Shown one piece after another: positions 16,652-22,898 of a stretch of DNA of 26,516 nt. Numbering within the stretch: position 1 is the first letter of the stretch; every line of letters starts with the position of its first letter. The position numbers and the translations under genes were made by a program. This DNA comes from Dehalococcoidia bacterium (lineage in GTDB: Bacteria; Chloroflexota; Dehalococcoidia; Dehalococcoidales; E44-bin46): assembly GCA_004376105.1 (NCBI GenBank), contig SOKA01000087.1:1-26516 (forward strand), given 5' to 3'. A model generated the notes under the pieces. It did no database searches and had not been told where the DNA came from. It saw nothing but the letters and a program-made list of their open reading frames with translations.

Positions 16652-16680
16652 ACAATAAACTATTCACCCTGTAATGTCAA
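16652..16680 (-). promoter_or_regulatory. Sigma-70-type promoter of the 46-aa zinc-ribbon gene
   Basis: On the minus strand a perfect TTGACA (16675-16680) is followed after 17 nt by TATTGT (16652-16657). Transcription would begin near 16645, about 20 nt before the AUG, leaving just room for the strong ribosome-binding site. Confidence 0.65.
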
Positions 16681-16839
16681 TAGTCACCCGCAAAATAATA
16701 AACCCATAGCTACATAATTATAAACCAACAAAGCAGACTCTTTTAGAGCGTACAAACTATGGCCTGCACCACGTAAACACTGTTAGACAATATGGCTTAT
16801 TGTTGTACCCGGTGAGCATACAGAATGATACCCGGCGAT

Positions 16840-17157
16840 TCAGTATCTTCTACCTCTTCCCCCACCAAACCCACCACCTCCCCTGCTACCATACGGTCCC
16901 CCGCCTCTGTTGTCAGAACGAGGTCGAGCCGCATTAACATTCAGCGTCCGATCCTTTAAAGTTTTGCCATTGAGAGCAGTAATCGCAGCTTGACCTTCGG
17001 CCACTGATGGCATTTCAACAAACCCAAATCCCTTTGGCCGCCCACTATACTTGTCCGTTATGATACTTACAGATTCAACCTCTCCAAAAGCTAGGAATTC
17101 TTGACGTAATTCCTCCTCTGTGACCTCATAGGATAAATTACCCACATAGATATTCAT
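16840..17157 (-). CDS. Glycine-rich RNA-binding protein (single RRM)
   Basis: 105 aa with one RNA recognition motif, residues 1-80: RNP2 is IYVGNL (3-8) and RNP1 is KGFGFVEM (about 42-49). The tail (about 83-105) is rich in Gly and Arg (GGGPYGSRGGGGFGGGRGRR), like cold-inducible glycine-rich RNA-binding proteins of cyanobacteria and other bacteria. It binds single-stranded RNA, presumably as a chaperone during cold or translational stress. AAAGGAG 7 nt upstream of ATG supports the start. It lies 40 nt after rpsU, so it is probably co-transcribed with bS21 and the upstream zinc-ribbon gene. Confidence 0.95.
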   Translation of the reverse strand: MNIYVGNLSYEVTEEELRQEFLAFGEVESVSIITDKYSGRPKGFGFVEMPSVAEGQAAITALNGKTLKDRTLNVNAARPRSDNRGGGPYGSRGGGGFGGGRGRRY

Positions 17158-17197
17158 ATTAGTGCTCCTTTCATTAGCTTATGCTATCCCTAACCAG

Positions 17198-17386
17198 CTA
17201 CTTGTCAGCTGCATCGCCTTCTTCTTGCGCTCTTTCTTGCTTTGAGAGGCGACAACCCCCCTTAGATAGAAAATAATGATGAGCCTTTACCTCGCGCAGA
17301 ATTCCGCTCACCTGTACCATCCTCTGAAAGCGCCTCAACAAGGAGTCCTGGGTTTCGCCTTCACGTCTGGAAACTTGCAATGTCAT
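17198..17386 (-). CDS. rpsU: Small ribosomal subunit protein bS21
   Basis: A 62-aa basic protein. Residues 1-40 match bS21: hydrophobic first strand MTLQVSRREGE, then DSLLRRFQRMVQVSGILREVK, the diagnostic helix of the family; the tail is charged (SKQERAQEEGDAADK) though more acidic than usual. bS21 binds near the 3' end of 16S rRNA and assists initiation. Flanking genes (RRM protein downstream, zinc-ribbon upstream) make a translation or cold-response operon likely. No clear purine-rich ribosome-binding site is seen before ATG (only GGGTT about 10 nt away), and a hairpin lies about 17 nt upstream, which may control its translation. A second bS21 gene elsewhere is possible. Confidence 0.85.
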   Translation of the reverse strand: MTLQVSRREGETQDSLLRRFQRMVQVSGILREVKAHHYFLSKGGCRLSKQERAQEEGDAADK

Positions 17387-17402
17387 AACACACTAACCCA
17401 TT

Positions 17403-17460
17403 CTAGTGACATACATAGGCCAGTGCTCCCAGCCTATGTATGTCCTTCAGGTCAAACTAG
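17403..17460 (-). promoter_or_regulatory. Stem-loop in the intercistronic leader of rpsU
   Basis: GACATACATAGGC (17408-17420) and GCCTATGTATGTC (17432-17444) form a perfect 13-bp stem with an 11-nt loop; CTAGT (17403-17407) and ACTAG (17456-17460) can extend it across an asymmetric bulge. It fills the gap between the zinc-ribbon stop and the rpsU start. No T-run follows on the minus strand, so a processing or translational control role is more likely than termination. Confidence 0.6.
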
Positions 17461-17462
17461 CG

Positions 17463-17768
17463 TTATTTGTCCAGTCTGACTTTACTGTAGCACTCGCTAC
17501 AATACACCGGTCTACCTTCGCGGGGCCGGAACGGTACTTCGGTTTCCTTGCCACACTCAGCGCATATTGCAGGGAACATTTGGCGTTGGGACCTGTAGCT
17601 CTGGCCACTATTCCCATAACGCTCTGACTTCCTGGCTTCACGGCACGACGGACAGCGCTTAGGCTCGTTAGTATAGCCTCTAGATTGGAAGAGCTCTTGC
17701 TCCTCAACGCTGAAGGTGAAGGTAGCCCCACAATCGGAACACTGGAGCGACTTGTCTTTAAAACTCAT
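17463..17768 (-). CDS. Two-part zinc-ribbon protein (probable zinc-binding domain plus CxxC pair)
   Basis: 101 aa. The N-terminal half has LQCSDCGATFTFSVEEQ and RCPSCREARK, one four-cysteine ribbon of the family often annotated as 'probable zinc-ribbon domain'. After a polar Ser/Tyr/Gln linker (about 50-64) the C-terminal half has ICAECGKETEVPFRP and YCSECYSKV, a second four-cysteine ribbon. Each is expected to bind one Zn. Function is unknown; homologues are small and lie near RNA-binding or cold-shock genes. GAGGAGGT about 6 nt before ATG fixes the start. It is the first gene of the zinc-ribbon, rpsU, RRM unit and has a consensus promoter with a roughly 105-nt leader. Confidence 0.85.
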   Translation of the reverse strand: MSFKDKSLQCSDCGATFTFSVEEQELFQSRGYTNEPKRCPSCREARKSERYGNSGQSYRSQRQMFPAICAECGKETEVPFRPREGRPVYCSECYSKVRLDK

Positions 17769-17880
17769 TGAATGACCTCCTCTCTTTTAAATTCTAGTTA
17801 GAGTCCGGCCATCCAATACTTAAGTAAATCCGAGGGATTTTAAGAAGTATGTAATAACCTAAACTAAAACCGTTGTGTTA

Positions 17881-17909
17881 ATTATACACTAAAGGAATTC
17901 TGTTTGCAA
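17881..17909 (-). promoter_or_regulatory. Sigma-70-type promoter for the zinc-ribbon/rpsU/RRM unit
   Basis: On the minus strand TTGCAA (17904-17909) and a perfect TATAAT (17881-17886) are 17 nt apart. The start would be near 17874, leaving a leader of about 105 nt before the zinc-ribbon ATG at 17768, long enough for RNA-level control as in cold-shock genes. Confidence 0.7.
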
Positions 17910-17948
17910 AAACCAGCGTAAGCCTCCGAGTAGGAAATGGTTGCCTTT

Positions 17949-18040
17949 TGTAGCGGACACATCCCTCTTCAGTAACAACCTTTCCAGTAACAAAATGACG
18001 ACTCGTGCAATGTCGCTGTAGGCTCAGAAAATGTCCCCCC
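17949..18040. mobile_element. Possible insertion-sequence end remnant
   Basis: The stretch starts with TGTAGCGGACACATCC and contains repeated elements: CAGTAACAA (17970s) and CAGTAACAAAATGACG, then AATGTCGCTGTAGG and AAAATGTCC. Terminal TGT plus internal copies of AATGTC-like blocks resembles the ends of IS21-type elements. There is no transposase nearby and no second end was recognised, so this is a tentative call. From here to 18192 no gene is supported. Confidence 0.22.
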
Positions 18041-18192
18041 CTTGCGCAGCTGGCAGATTACCCACACAGCCATCAATGCGTTATACTTATGGTCGTTAGC
18101 CGTTCTAATCCTGCTCGGGGAGCTCCAGAGCATAGAAAAGGGATTGGCAAAAGGTTGCAAGCGTGAGTCCACAAGGTCGTAACAGCATCGAT

Positions 18193-19173
18193 ATGGCTAA
18201 GGTCTATTTTTTCACGGAGGCGGAGAAGCTCTTAAGCGCCCTCGACCTCCTTGGTATTGAGGACTTTAGAGGTGAAAAGGTCCCCATAAAGCTTCATATG
18301 GGGGAGCCAGGGAATAGGTATTATATTTCCCCTTCCATTGTCAAGCTAGTAGTAGGAAGGCTCAAGGGGATCGGTGCTGAACCCTTTCTATTCGACACCA
18401 TTGTGGCTTACCCGGGACCCAGGTCTACAAGGGAGGGATATGAGCGGGTGGCTTACAGGCACGGCTTTGGGGAGGATGAGACAAATTGTAAAGTGGTCAT
18501 TGGGGAGGATGGGGTGAAGGTCGTTGAAGGGGCACATAGCTTTGAGGTGGCGAAGGAGATATATGAAGGCACCCACCTCATAGTAATCTCTCACGTCAAA
18601 GGACATATTTCAGCTGGATTCGGAGGTGCTATCAAGAACCTGGGCATGGGTGGGGTGACCAAAGGGACGAAGCAAATAATTCACCGCATGAGCATCCCCA
18701 AGCTTTCAGCGGAAAAGTGCGACCTCTGCGGGTCATGCGCTGAAGTCTGCCCCTGCCAAGCCATAACCGTAGATGAAGAGTGGAGATATGATAGCGCCGC
18801 TTGTGAAAGTTGTGGCAAATGCGTATCCGCCTGCCCTAGTGGGGCTTTGAGCTATGAGGTCATGGACTTCCAGAAAGGGCTGGCGCTGGCAGCCAAGGCA
18901 TGTATCCGGGGAAAGAGGGTGCTCTATATAAATGCCTTGGTGAACATAACCCGCAGCTGTGACTGCGAGTCTCACCCCGGTCCCATAATCTGCCCCGATA
19001 TAGGCTATCTGGCATCCAATGAGCTGGCAGTCATAGATAGAGCGTCTCTGGAGCTCATAAGTAAGGTTAAGCAAGGAGTCTTTGAGAAAGTGAACCAAAT
19101 CGACCCTTCAAAGCAAGTCAGCTATGCAGAGGAGATTGGGCTCCTCAGCTCATACCAGCTGAGGAAGCTTTGA
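18193..19173 (+). CDS. DUF362 protein with two [4Fe-4S] ferredoxin motifs
   Basis: 326 aa from ATG 18193. Residues 1-165 are the DUF362 domain (MAKVYFFTEAEKLL, then SHVKGHISAGFGGAIKNLGMG near 133-152). An 8-cysteine ferredoxin insert has ligands at 176/179/182/186 (CDLCGSCAEVC) and 204/207/210/214 (CESCGKCVSAC). The C-terminal SCDCESHPGPIICPDIGYLAS and DRASLELI are also typical. Such proteins are presumed iron-sulfur electron carriers or enzymes of unknown substrate. A GTG at 18163 would add ten residues and has AAAGG 8 nt upstream; the later ATG fits the family start better. The gene sits between an IS-like scar and a broken livF, and its GGGG/GAGG-rich codon use differs somewhat from neighbours, so it may have been acquired. 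Confidence 0.88.
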   Translation: MAKVYFFTEAEKLLSALDLLGIEDFRGEKVPIKLHMGEPGNRYYISPSIVKLVVGRLKGIGAEPFLFDTIVAYPGPRSTREGYERVAYRHGFGEDETNCKVVIGEDGVKVVEGAHSFEVAKEIYEGTHLIVISHVKGHISAGFGGAIKNLGMGGVTKGTKQIIHRMSIPKLSAEKCDLCGSCAEVCPCQAITVDEEWRYDSAACESCGKCVSACPSGALSYEVMDFQKGLALAAKACIRGKRVLYINALVNITRSCDCESHPGPIICPDIGYLASNELAVIDRASLELISKVKQGVFEKVNQIDPSKQVSYAEEIGLLSSYQLRKL

Positions 19174-19194
19174 GTCTCCTGGTGTTGGCGCAAA

Positions 19195-19370
19195 CGTGTC
19201 ACCAGAATGAAGGCCAGTCTGAGCCAGACTGAGAGCGAGGCGGGCATTCTCTCCACTAAAACAATAGTTCTGCCCCCCTGGCTAATATCCCTTATGATTT
19301 TGGCGATCTCGGTGACTAATATAGGCGATAAGCCCAGCGAGGGTTCATCCAAAAGGAGCAACCCTACATC
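19195..19370 (-). pseudogene. Broken fragment of a branched-chain amino acid ABC transporter ATPase (LivF-like)
   Basis: Read on the minus strand, residues from 19361 give LLLDEPSLGLSPILVTEIAK then IIRDISQGGRTIVLVE, the Walker B and D-loop region of LivF. At about 19250 the frame breaks: a missing base before AGAATGCC turns the expected VEQNARLALSL into a shifted frame (NARLALSLA), and a second shift restores RLAFILVT. No Walker A or signature motif remains upstream, and the 3' side runs into the DUF362 gene. It is a decayed remnant, not a gene. Between this and 19534 I see only short unsupported frames. Confidence 0.75.
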
Positions 19371-19534
19371 TCGTGGTAGAGGGTGTTAAGACTATCCAAC
19401 GCGAAGTCACAGGCTAGCAGGCTGAACTGGAGGGGTGACTGATTCAGATAGATAAGCTACGTTGGTTATTATGAAGAGACCAAACAATGGCTGCATTACG
19501 AGTGTCACTAATTATATGGATGCGTATAGCCTGT

Positions 19535-19564
19535 TTGACAGACACTATGATAGAGGCCTAGAAT
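19535..19564 (+). promoter_or_regulatory. Sigma-70-type promoter ahead of the redox cluster
   Basis: A perfect TTGACA (19535-19540) is followed after 18 nt by TAGAAT (19559-19564), giving a start near 19571. Downstream are the small CxxC ORF and the rhodanese-ferritin gene, all on the + strand, so this may drive the whole cluster. Confidence 0.55.
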
Positions 19565-19690
19565 TTTAACAGGGCTAATTTGTATGAAAGAAACCAATGT
19601 ATTACAGGCAGACCTGACTCTAAGGTTTTTATATAAAGGTTATATTTGGGAGAAAAGGGGGGGGTTGTTGCTAAGGCAAACTGCCACGAG

Positions 19691-19807
19691 ATGAAAATGA
19701 GTGATGTCTATGTCTGTAAAAGTTGCGGACTCGAGCTGAAGATGGTAAAGGAGTGCAAAGAGCACTGGAAGAGAAAGACTAAAACACGAGCTAGCAAAAG
19801 TGCATGA
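19691..19807 (+). CDS. Small basic CxxC protein (desulforedoxin/zinc-ribbon-like)
   Basis: 38 aa from ATG 19691: VYVCKSCGLELKMVKEC (residues 6-22) followed by a lysine/arginine-rich tail. CxxCG plus a third cysteine ten residues on recalls the metal knuckle of desulforedoxin or short zinc ribbons. The frame stays open upstream to TTG 19646, which would add a fourth cysteine (in NCHE) and cross a run of eight G residues (19657-19664). That G-run is also the only purine-rich site, so the true start is unclear. It lies 43 nt before the rhodanese-ferritin gene. A role as electron donor to the neighbouring ferritin-like proteins, which lack a rubredoxin domain, is possible but is inference. Confidence 0.5.
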   Translation: MKMSDVYVCKSCGLELKMVKECKEHWKRKTKTRASKSA

Positions 19808-19850
19808 TTGAATAAAGGGTTATATTGTAGCAAGCTAGAGGGGTCTTATT

Positions 19851-20699
19851 ATGGTGAAGATAGCTTGTGCTGTTGATGAGATAAGAAGCCTAACACCTGA
19901 CGAAATCAAATCCATACTGGACAAGGATAAGACGGGTGAGTTTTTTCTTCTGGATGTGAGGCAGCCCGAGGAATACGAAGCAGGACACATCCCAGGGGCA
20001 GCACTTATCCCACTGGGTGAATTGGAAGCGAGACAGGGGGAATTAGACCGGACTAAAAAGATTATTACCTATTGCCGCTCGGGGCACAGGAGTATGGCAG
20101 CAGCCATAGTGCTGTGTGGACTGGGATTTAAGGCTGTTCACCACCTGGATGGCGGTATTCTTAACTGGTCTTACGAGACTATCCATGGAATGCCTGAAGA
20201 GAGGCCGGAATTAATAACTGAAGCTGTTAATGTTAAGGACATCCTCATGCTGGCTATCAAACTGGAGAAAGGCTCTTGGGATTTCTATATGGCAGCCAGG
20301 GATAAGGCCGAGTCGCCTCGGGCGAAAGAAGCATTCCAGATGCTGGCCAATGCCGAAGATAAACATATACACATGTTGTACCTGCGCGCTATTAGTCTGC
20401 TCGGTGAGGGGGCTCTACCACCTATAGACAAGCTCAAGCGGGAACTCAAGGTGGAACACATGGAGGGCGGTGTTGAAATCAGCCCGGCTCTGGCCAAAGT
20501 AGATGAGAAATTCACCAATGAGATGGAAGCACTGGATATAGCATTGGAAAAGGAATACATGGCATATGATTTCTATAAGCGGGCTTCGGCATTGGTGGTG
20601 AACCCGGATGCCAAAACACTCCTCCACGAATTGGCTTTAGAAGAGCGAGAACATGCCAATATTTTACTCAAGCGAGTAGGCGAAATCGTCCGGCAATGA
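19851..20699 (+). CDS. Rhodanese-ferritin-like (rubrerythrin) fusion protein
   Basis: 282 aa in two parts. Residues 10-110 form a rhodanese domain: SLTPDEIKSIL, LLDVRQPEEYEAGHIPGA and the active loop YCRSGHRS with the sulfur-carrying Cys75. Residues about 126-280 form a rubrerythrin-type four-helix diiron domain: helix pairs with IKLEKGSWDFY, AEDKHIHM, LEKEYMAYDFYKRA and LEEREHANIL supply the two Glu and two ExxH sets expected for a diiron site. No C-terminal rubredoxin (CxxC) domain is present. Rhodanese moves sulfane sulfur; rubrerythrins reduce peroxide. The fusion joins both in the cytosol. GAGGGG precedes ATG. First large gene of the redox cluster; the MBL-rhodanese gene follows after 22 nt. 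Confidence 0.9.
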   Translation: MVKIACAVDEIRSLTPDEIKSILDKDKTGEFFLLDVRQPEEYEAGHIPGAALIPLGELEARQGELDRTKKIITYCRSGHRSMAAAIVLCGLGFKAVHHLDGGILNWSYETIHGMPEERPELITEAVNVKDILMLAIKLEKGSWDFYMAARDKAESPRAKEAFQMLANAEDKHIHMLYLRAISLLGEGALPPIDKLKRELKVEHMEGGVEISPALAKVDEKFTNEMEALDIALEKEYMAYDFYKRASALVVNPDAKTLLHELALEEREHANILLKRVGEIVRQ

Positions 20700-20721
20700 T
20701 AATTAAAAGGGGAGTAGCCAG

Positions 20722-22095
20722 ATGATTTTTGAGCGCATAAAATCAGAAGGCATAGCCCATAATTCTTACTTGATTGGCTCCGGCAGCGATGCTGCCGTAA
20801 TTGACCCACGGCGTGACTGCCAGATTTACATTGACCTGGCTCAGGAAAAAGGGCTAAGAATTAAATATATCTTTGAGACCCACCGCAATGAAGATTATGT
20901 AATCGGCTCTGTAGAGCTGAATAACTTCACCGAAGCCGAAATCTACCACGGCCCGGGGTTGAACTGGAAGTACGGCACCACATTGAGAGATGGGCAGGAA
21001 TTTCAAATTGGCAAACTAAGGCTAACCACTATTCATACCCCAGGTCACACTGATGAGAGCGTGTCCTATGCTGTGGCTGACCCCTCCTCTGGTGAAGCTA
21101 CGGTAATGGTATTCACTGGAGATACGCTATTCGTTAATGATGTCGGGCGAACTGACCTATGTGGCCCCGAAGAGGGGCCAAGGCTTGCCTCAAACCTCTA
21201 TGACAGTATCCTTAATAAGCTTCTTCCCCTGGGTGACGGGGTTATCCTATGTCCGGCTCATGGTGCTGGCTCAGTCTGTGGCTTAAATATTGGCGACAGG
21301 GATGAAAGCACCCTCGGTATAGAGAGGACTCAGAACCCGATACTTCAAATAAAAAACAAAGATGACTTCATAAAACATAAAGTGGCTGAGCAGCCGGAGA
21401 GGCCTCCCTATTTCCGCCAGATGGAAAAATATAATTTAGAAGGCCCTCCCCTCCTTGGCTGCATGCCGCTGCCAGCTCCACTTACTCCAACTGAGTTCAA
21501 GGAGGAGATGGAAAAGAGGGCGGTAGTCATTGATACCAGTGAACCAGCTGCCTTTGGCGGTGCCCATATTAAGGGGGCATACAGCATCTGGCTTGAAGGG
21601 CTACCCGTCTTTGCCGGCTGGGTCCTAGCTTATGATAAACCTATTCTGCTGGTATTAGAAGACCAGTGCCATCTCGGAAGGGCTGTTCGCTACCTGATAC
21701 GTGTTGGCTATGATCGGGTCATCGGCTATCTCAAAGATGGTACTGAGGGATGGTATAATGCTGGGTTGCCTACGGAAAATCTCCCCTTGCTTTCGGTACA
21801 CCAACTTAAGGATAAGATAGACCGGGGTGAGGAGCTAGTCGTTTTGGATGCCAGAGAACAAGGTGAGTGGGACTCCGGGCATATAAAGGGAGCACTTCAC
21901 ATATACGTCGGTCATCTTGAGCAGAGATTGGCAGAAATCCCTAAAGATAAGCCAGTAGCGGTGATTTGCAGTGTGGGGCACCGGGCTGGGCTTGGTGCTA
22001 GCATCCTGCTCCGGGCTGGCTACCAAGAGGTATATAACGTCTTGGGTAGCGTGAAGGCGTGGAAAACCGCTGGCTTTCCAACTGTCACTGATTAG
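20722..22095 (+). CDS. Metallo-beta-lactamase-fold protein with two rhodanese domains
   Basis: 457 aa. The N-terminal MBL domain (1-200) resembles persulfide dioxygenases and related enzymes, but the metal motif THxHxDH reads THRNEDY (53-59): the second His is Asn56 and the last is Tyr59. Later ligands are intact: His109 (TPGHT), Asp134 (FTGDTLF), His180 (CPAHGAG). The first rhodanese domain (about 250-355) lacks an obvious catalytic loop, with EDQCHLGRA where C-x-x-G-x-R is expected. The second (about 360-455) has an intact loop ICSVGHRAG with Cys416. This architecture occurs in sulfane-sulfur metabolism; with the altered motif, oxygenase activity is doubtful. It follows the rhodanese-ferritin gene by 22 nt and is probably co-transcribed. 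Confidence 0.9.
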   Translation: MIFERIKSEGIAHNSYLIGSGSDAAVIDPRRDCQIYIDLAQEKGLRIKYIFETHRNEDYVIGSVELNNFTEAEIYHGPGLNWKYGTTLRDGQEFQIGKLRLTTIHTPGHTDESVSYAVADPSSGEATVMVFTGDTLFVNDVGRTDLCGPEEGPRLASNLYDSILNKLLPLGDGVILCPAHGAGSVCGLNIGDRDESTLGIERTQNPILQIKNKDDFIKHKVAEQPERPPYFRQMEKYNLEGPPLLGCMPLPAPLTPTEFKEEMEKRAVVIDTSEPAAFGGAHIKGAYSIWLEGLPVFAGWVLAYDKPILLVLEDQCHLGRAVRYLIRVGYDRVIGYLKDGTEGWYNAGLPTENLPLLSVHQLKDKIDRGEELVVLDAREQGEWDSGHIKGALHIYVGHLEQRLAEIPKDKPVAVICSVGHRAGLGASILLRAGYQEVYNVLGSVKAWKTAGFPTVTD

Positions 22096-22137
22096 TCACG
22101 AGCAAGTTTAACCAGAATTCATTGATGAGGGTGTAAA

Positions 22138-22323
22138 ATGGAGACCGAAAGGGAAAAGGAAGAGAAGGCTCTTCTGGAAAAACTGACTTTGTTAGCCAAG
22201 ATGAGGAAGCAACATGAATGGATTGTCTTCGGGCAACAGGAAGCTGAGGACGAGGAAGAGGCTGAGACGAAGATAGATTCAGAAGCTTCTGATTCAACAA
22301 CCGGTGAGCTTGAAGACGAATAG
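22138..22323 (+). CDS. Small charged hypothetical protein
   Basis: 61 aa, with no family I recognise. The N-terminal third is a highly charged helix (ETEREKEEKALLEKLTLLAK), the middle has the only aromatic patch (HEWIVFGQQ), and the C-terminal third is very acidic (EDEEEAETK, then ELEDE). It has a reasonable ribosome-binding site (GAGGG, 8-9 nt before ATG) and lies 42 nt after the MBL-rhodanese gene and 70 nt before the ferritin-like gene, in the same direction. Likely coding as part of the cluster; it might be a small adaptor or solubility factor, but nothing in the sequence says so. Confidence 0.6.
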   Translation: METEREKEEKALLEKLTLLAKMRKQHEWIVFGQQEAEDEEEAETKIDSEASDSTTGELEDE

Positions 22324-22393
22324 CGAGGTAACCAGTCTGCCCAGCACTGTTGATTTAAGTGCCCCTTTTATCGTGTTACAATGGGGGGTGAGG

Positions 22394-22852
22394 ATGCTAG
22401 ACGAACTGACTGAATTATTAGATGCGGCAATATATAAAGAAATCGCATCTCAGGCTTTCTACATAGCCGGGCAAAATAAGACTCAGGACCCTGGTGCCAA
22501 GGCGTTGATGAAGGAGCTAGCTGAGGAAGAGTTAAAACATTCACAGTGGCTAAAGAACCTTAAGGAAAAGGGATTAGAAAAACAGGAGTGGCATCAAGAA
22601 AAGGTGCCTAATCTAATGATTAGTGAGTATCTGACTGGTGGTGACACGCTGGAAGGTGCTAGTGTGCAGGATACGCTTCTTTTCGCTATGAAGCGCGAGC
22701 AGCAAGCTATTGAGTTCTATTCAAAAATGATGAGCGTAATGAGAAATAAAGCAGCTAAACGTCTTTGCCAAAGGTTGGTTCGCGAGGAACTTAAACATAA
22801 GCTGAAATTAGAGACACTGTACGACGACATGTTGTTTTTTGAAGAGAACTGA
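22394..22852 (+). CDS. Ferritin-like (rubrerythrin-type) diiron protein
   Basis: 152 aa, four-helix bundle with the repeated pattern of rubrerythrin: AAIYKEIASQAFYI and EEELKHSQWL in the first half, MKREQQAIEFYSKM and VREELKHKLKLE in the second. Each half thus supplies a helix Glu and an ExxH set. No rubredoxin domain follows. The start is ATG 22394 (or GTG 22388) behind GGGGGGTG; the frame is open farther upstream to 22304 but that stretch overlaps the acidic gene and has no resemblance to the family. Presumed role: peroxide reduction or iron handling, with electrons from a separate partner. Confidence 0.88.
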   Translation: MLDELTELLDAAIYKEIASQAFYIAGQNKTQDPGAKALMKELAEEELKHSQWLKNLKEKGLEKQEWHQEKVPNLMISEYLTGGDTLEGASVQDTLLFAMKREQQAIEFYSKMMSVMRNKAAKRLCQRLVREELKHKLKLETLYDDMLFFEEN

Positions 22853-22898
22853 CCGATTGTTCTACCAGCACCTACAGGGGTAGTAAATAGGGGGAGTT

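Noticed and set aside
17447..17731. 94-codon minus-strand frame over the zinc-ribbon gene
   Set aside because: Overlaps almost wholly another frame that has eight ordered cysteines and a strong ribosome-binding site; this frame has neither.
17969..18172. 67-codon minus-strand frame in the gap before DUF362
   Set aside because: No ribosome-binding site and no resemblance to a family; it runs across the IS-like stretch.
19471..19569. 32-codon + strand ORF between livF remnant and the CxxC ORF
   Set aside because: No ribosome-binding site, no recognisable motif, and it overlaps a good promoter.
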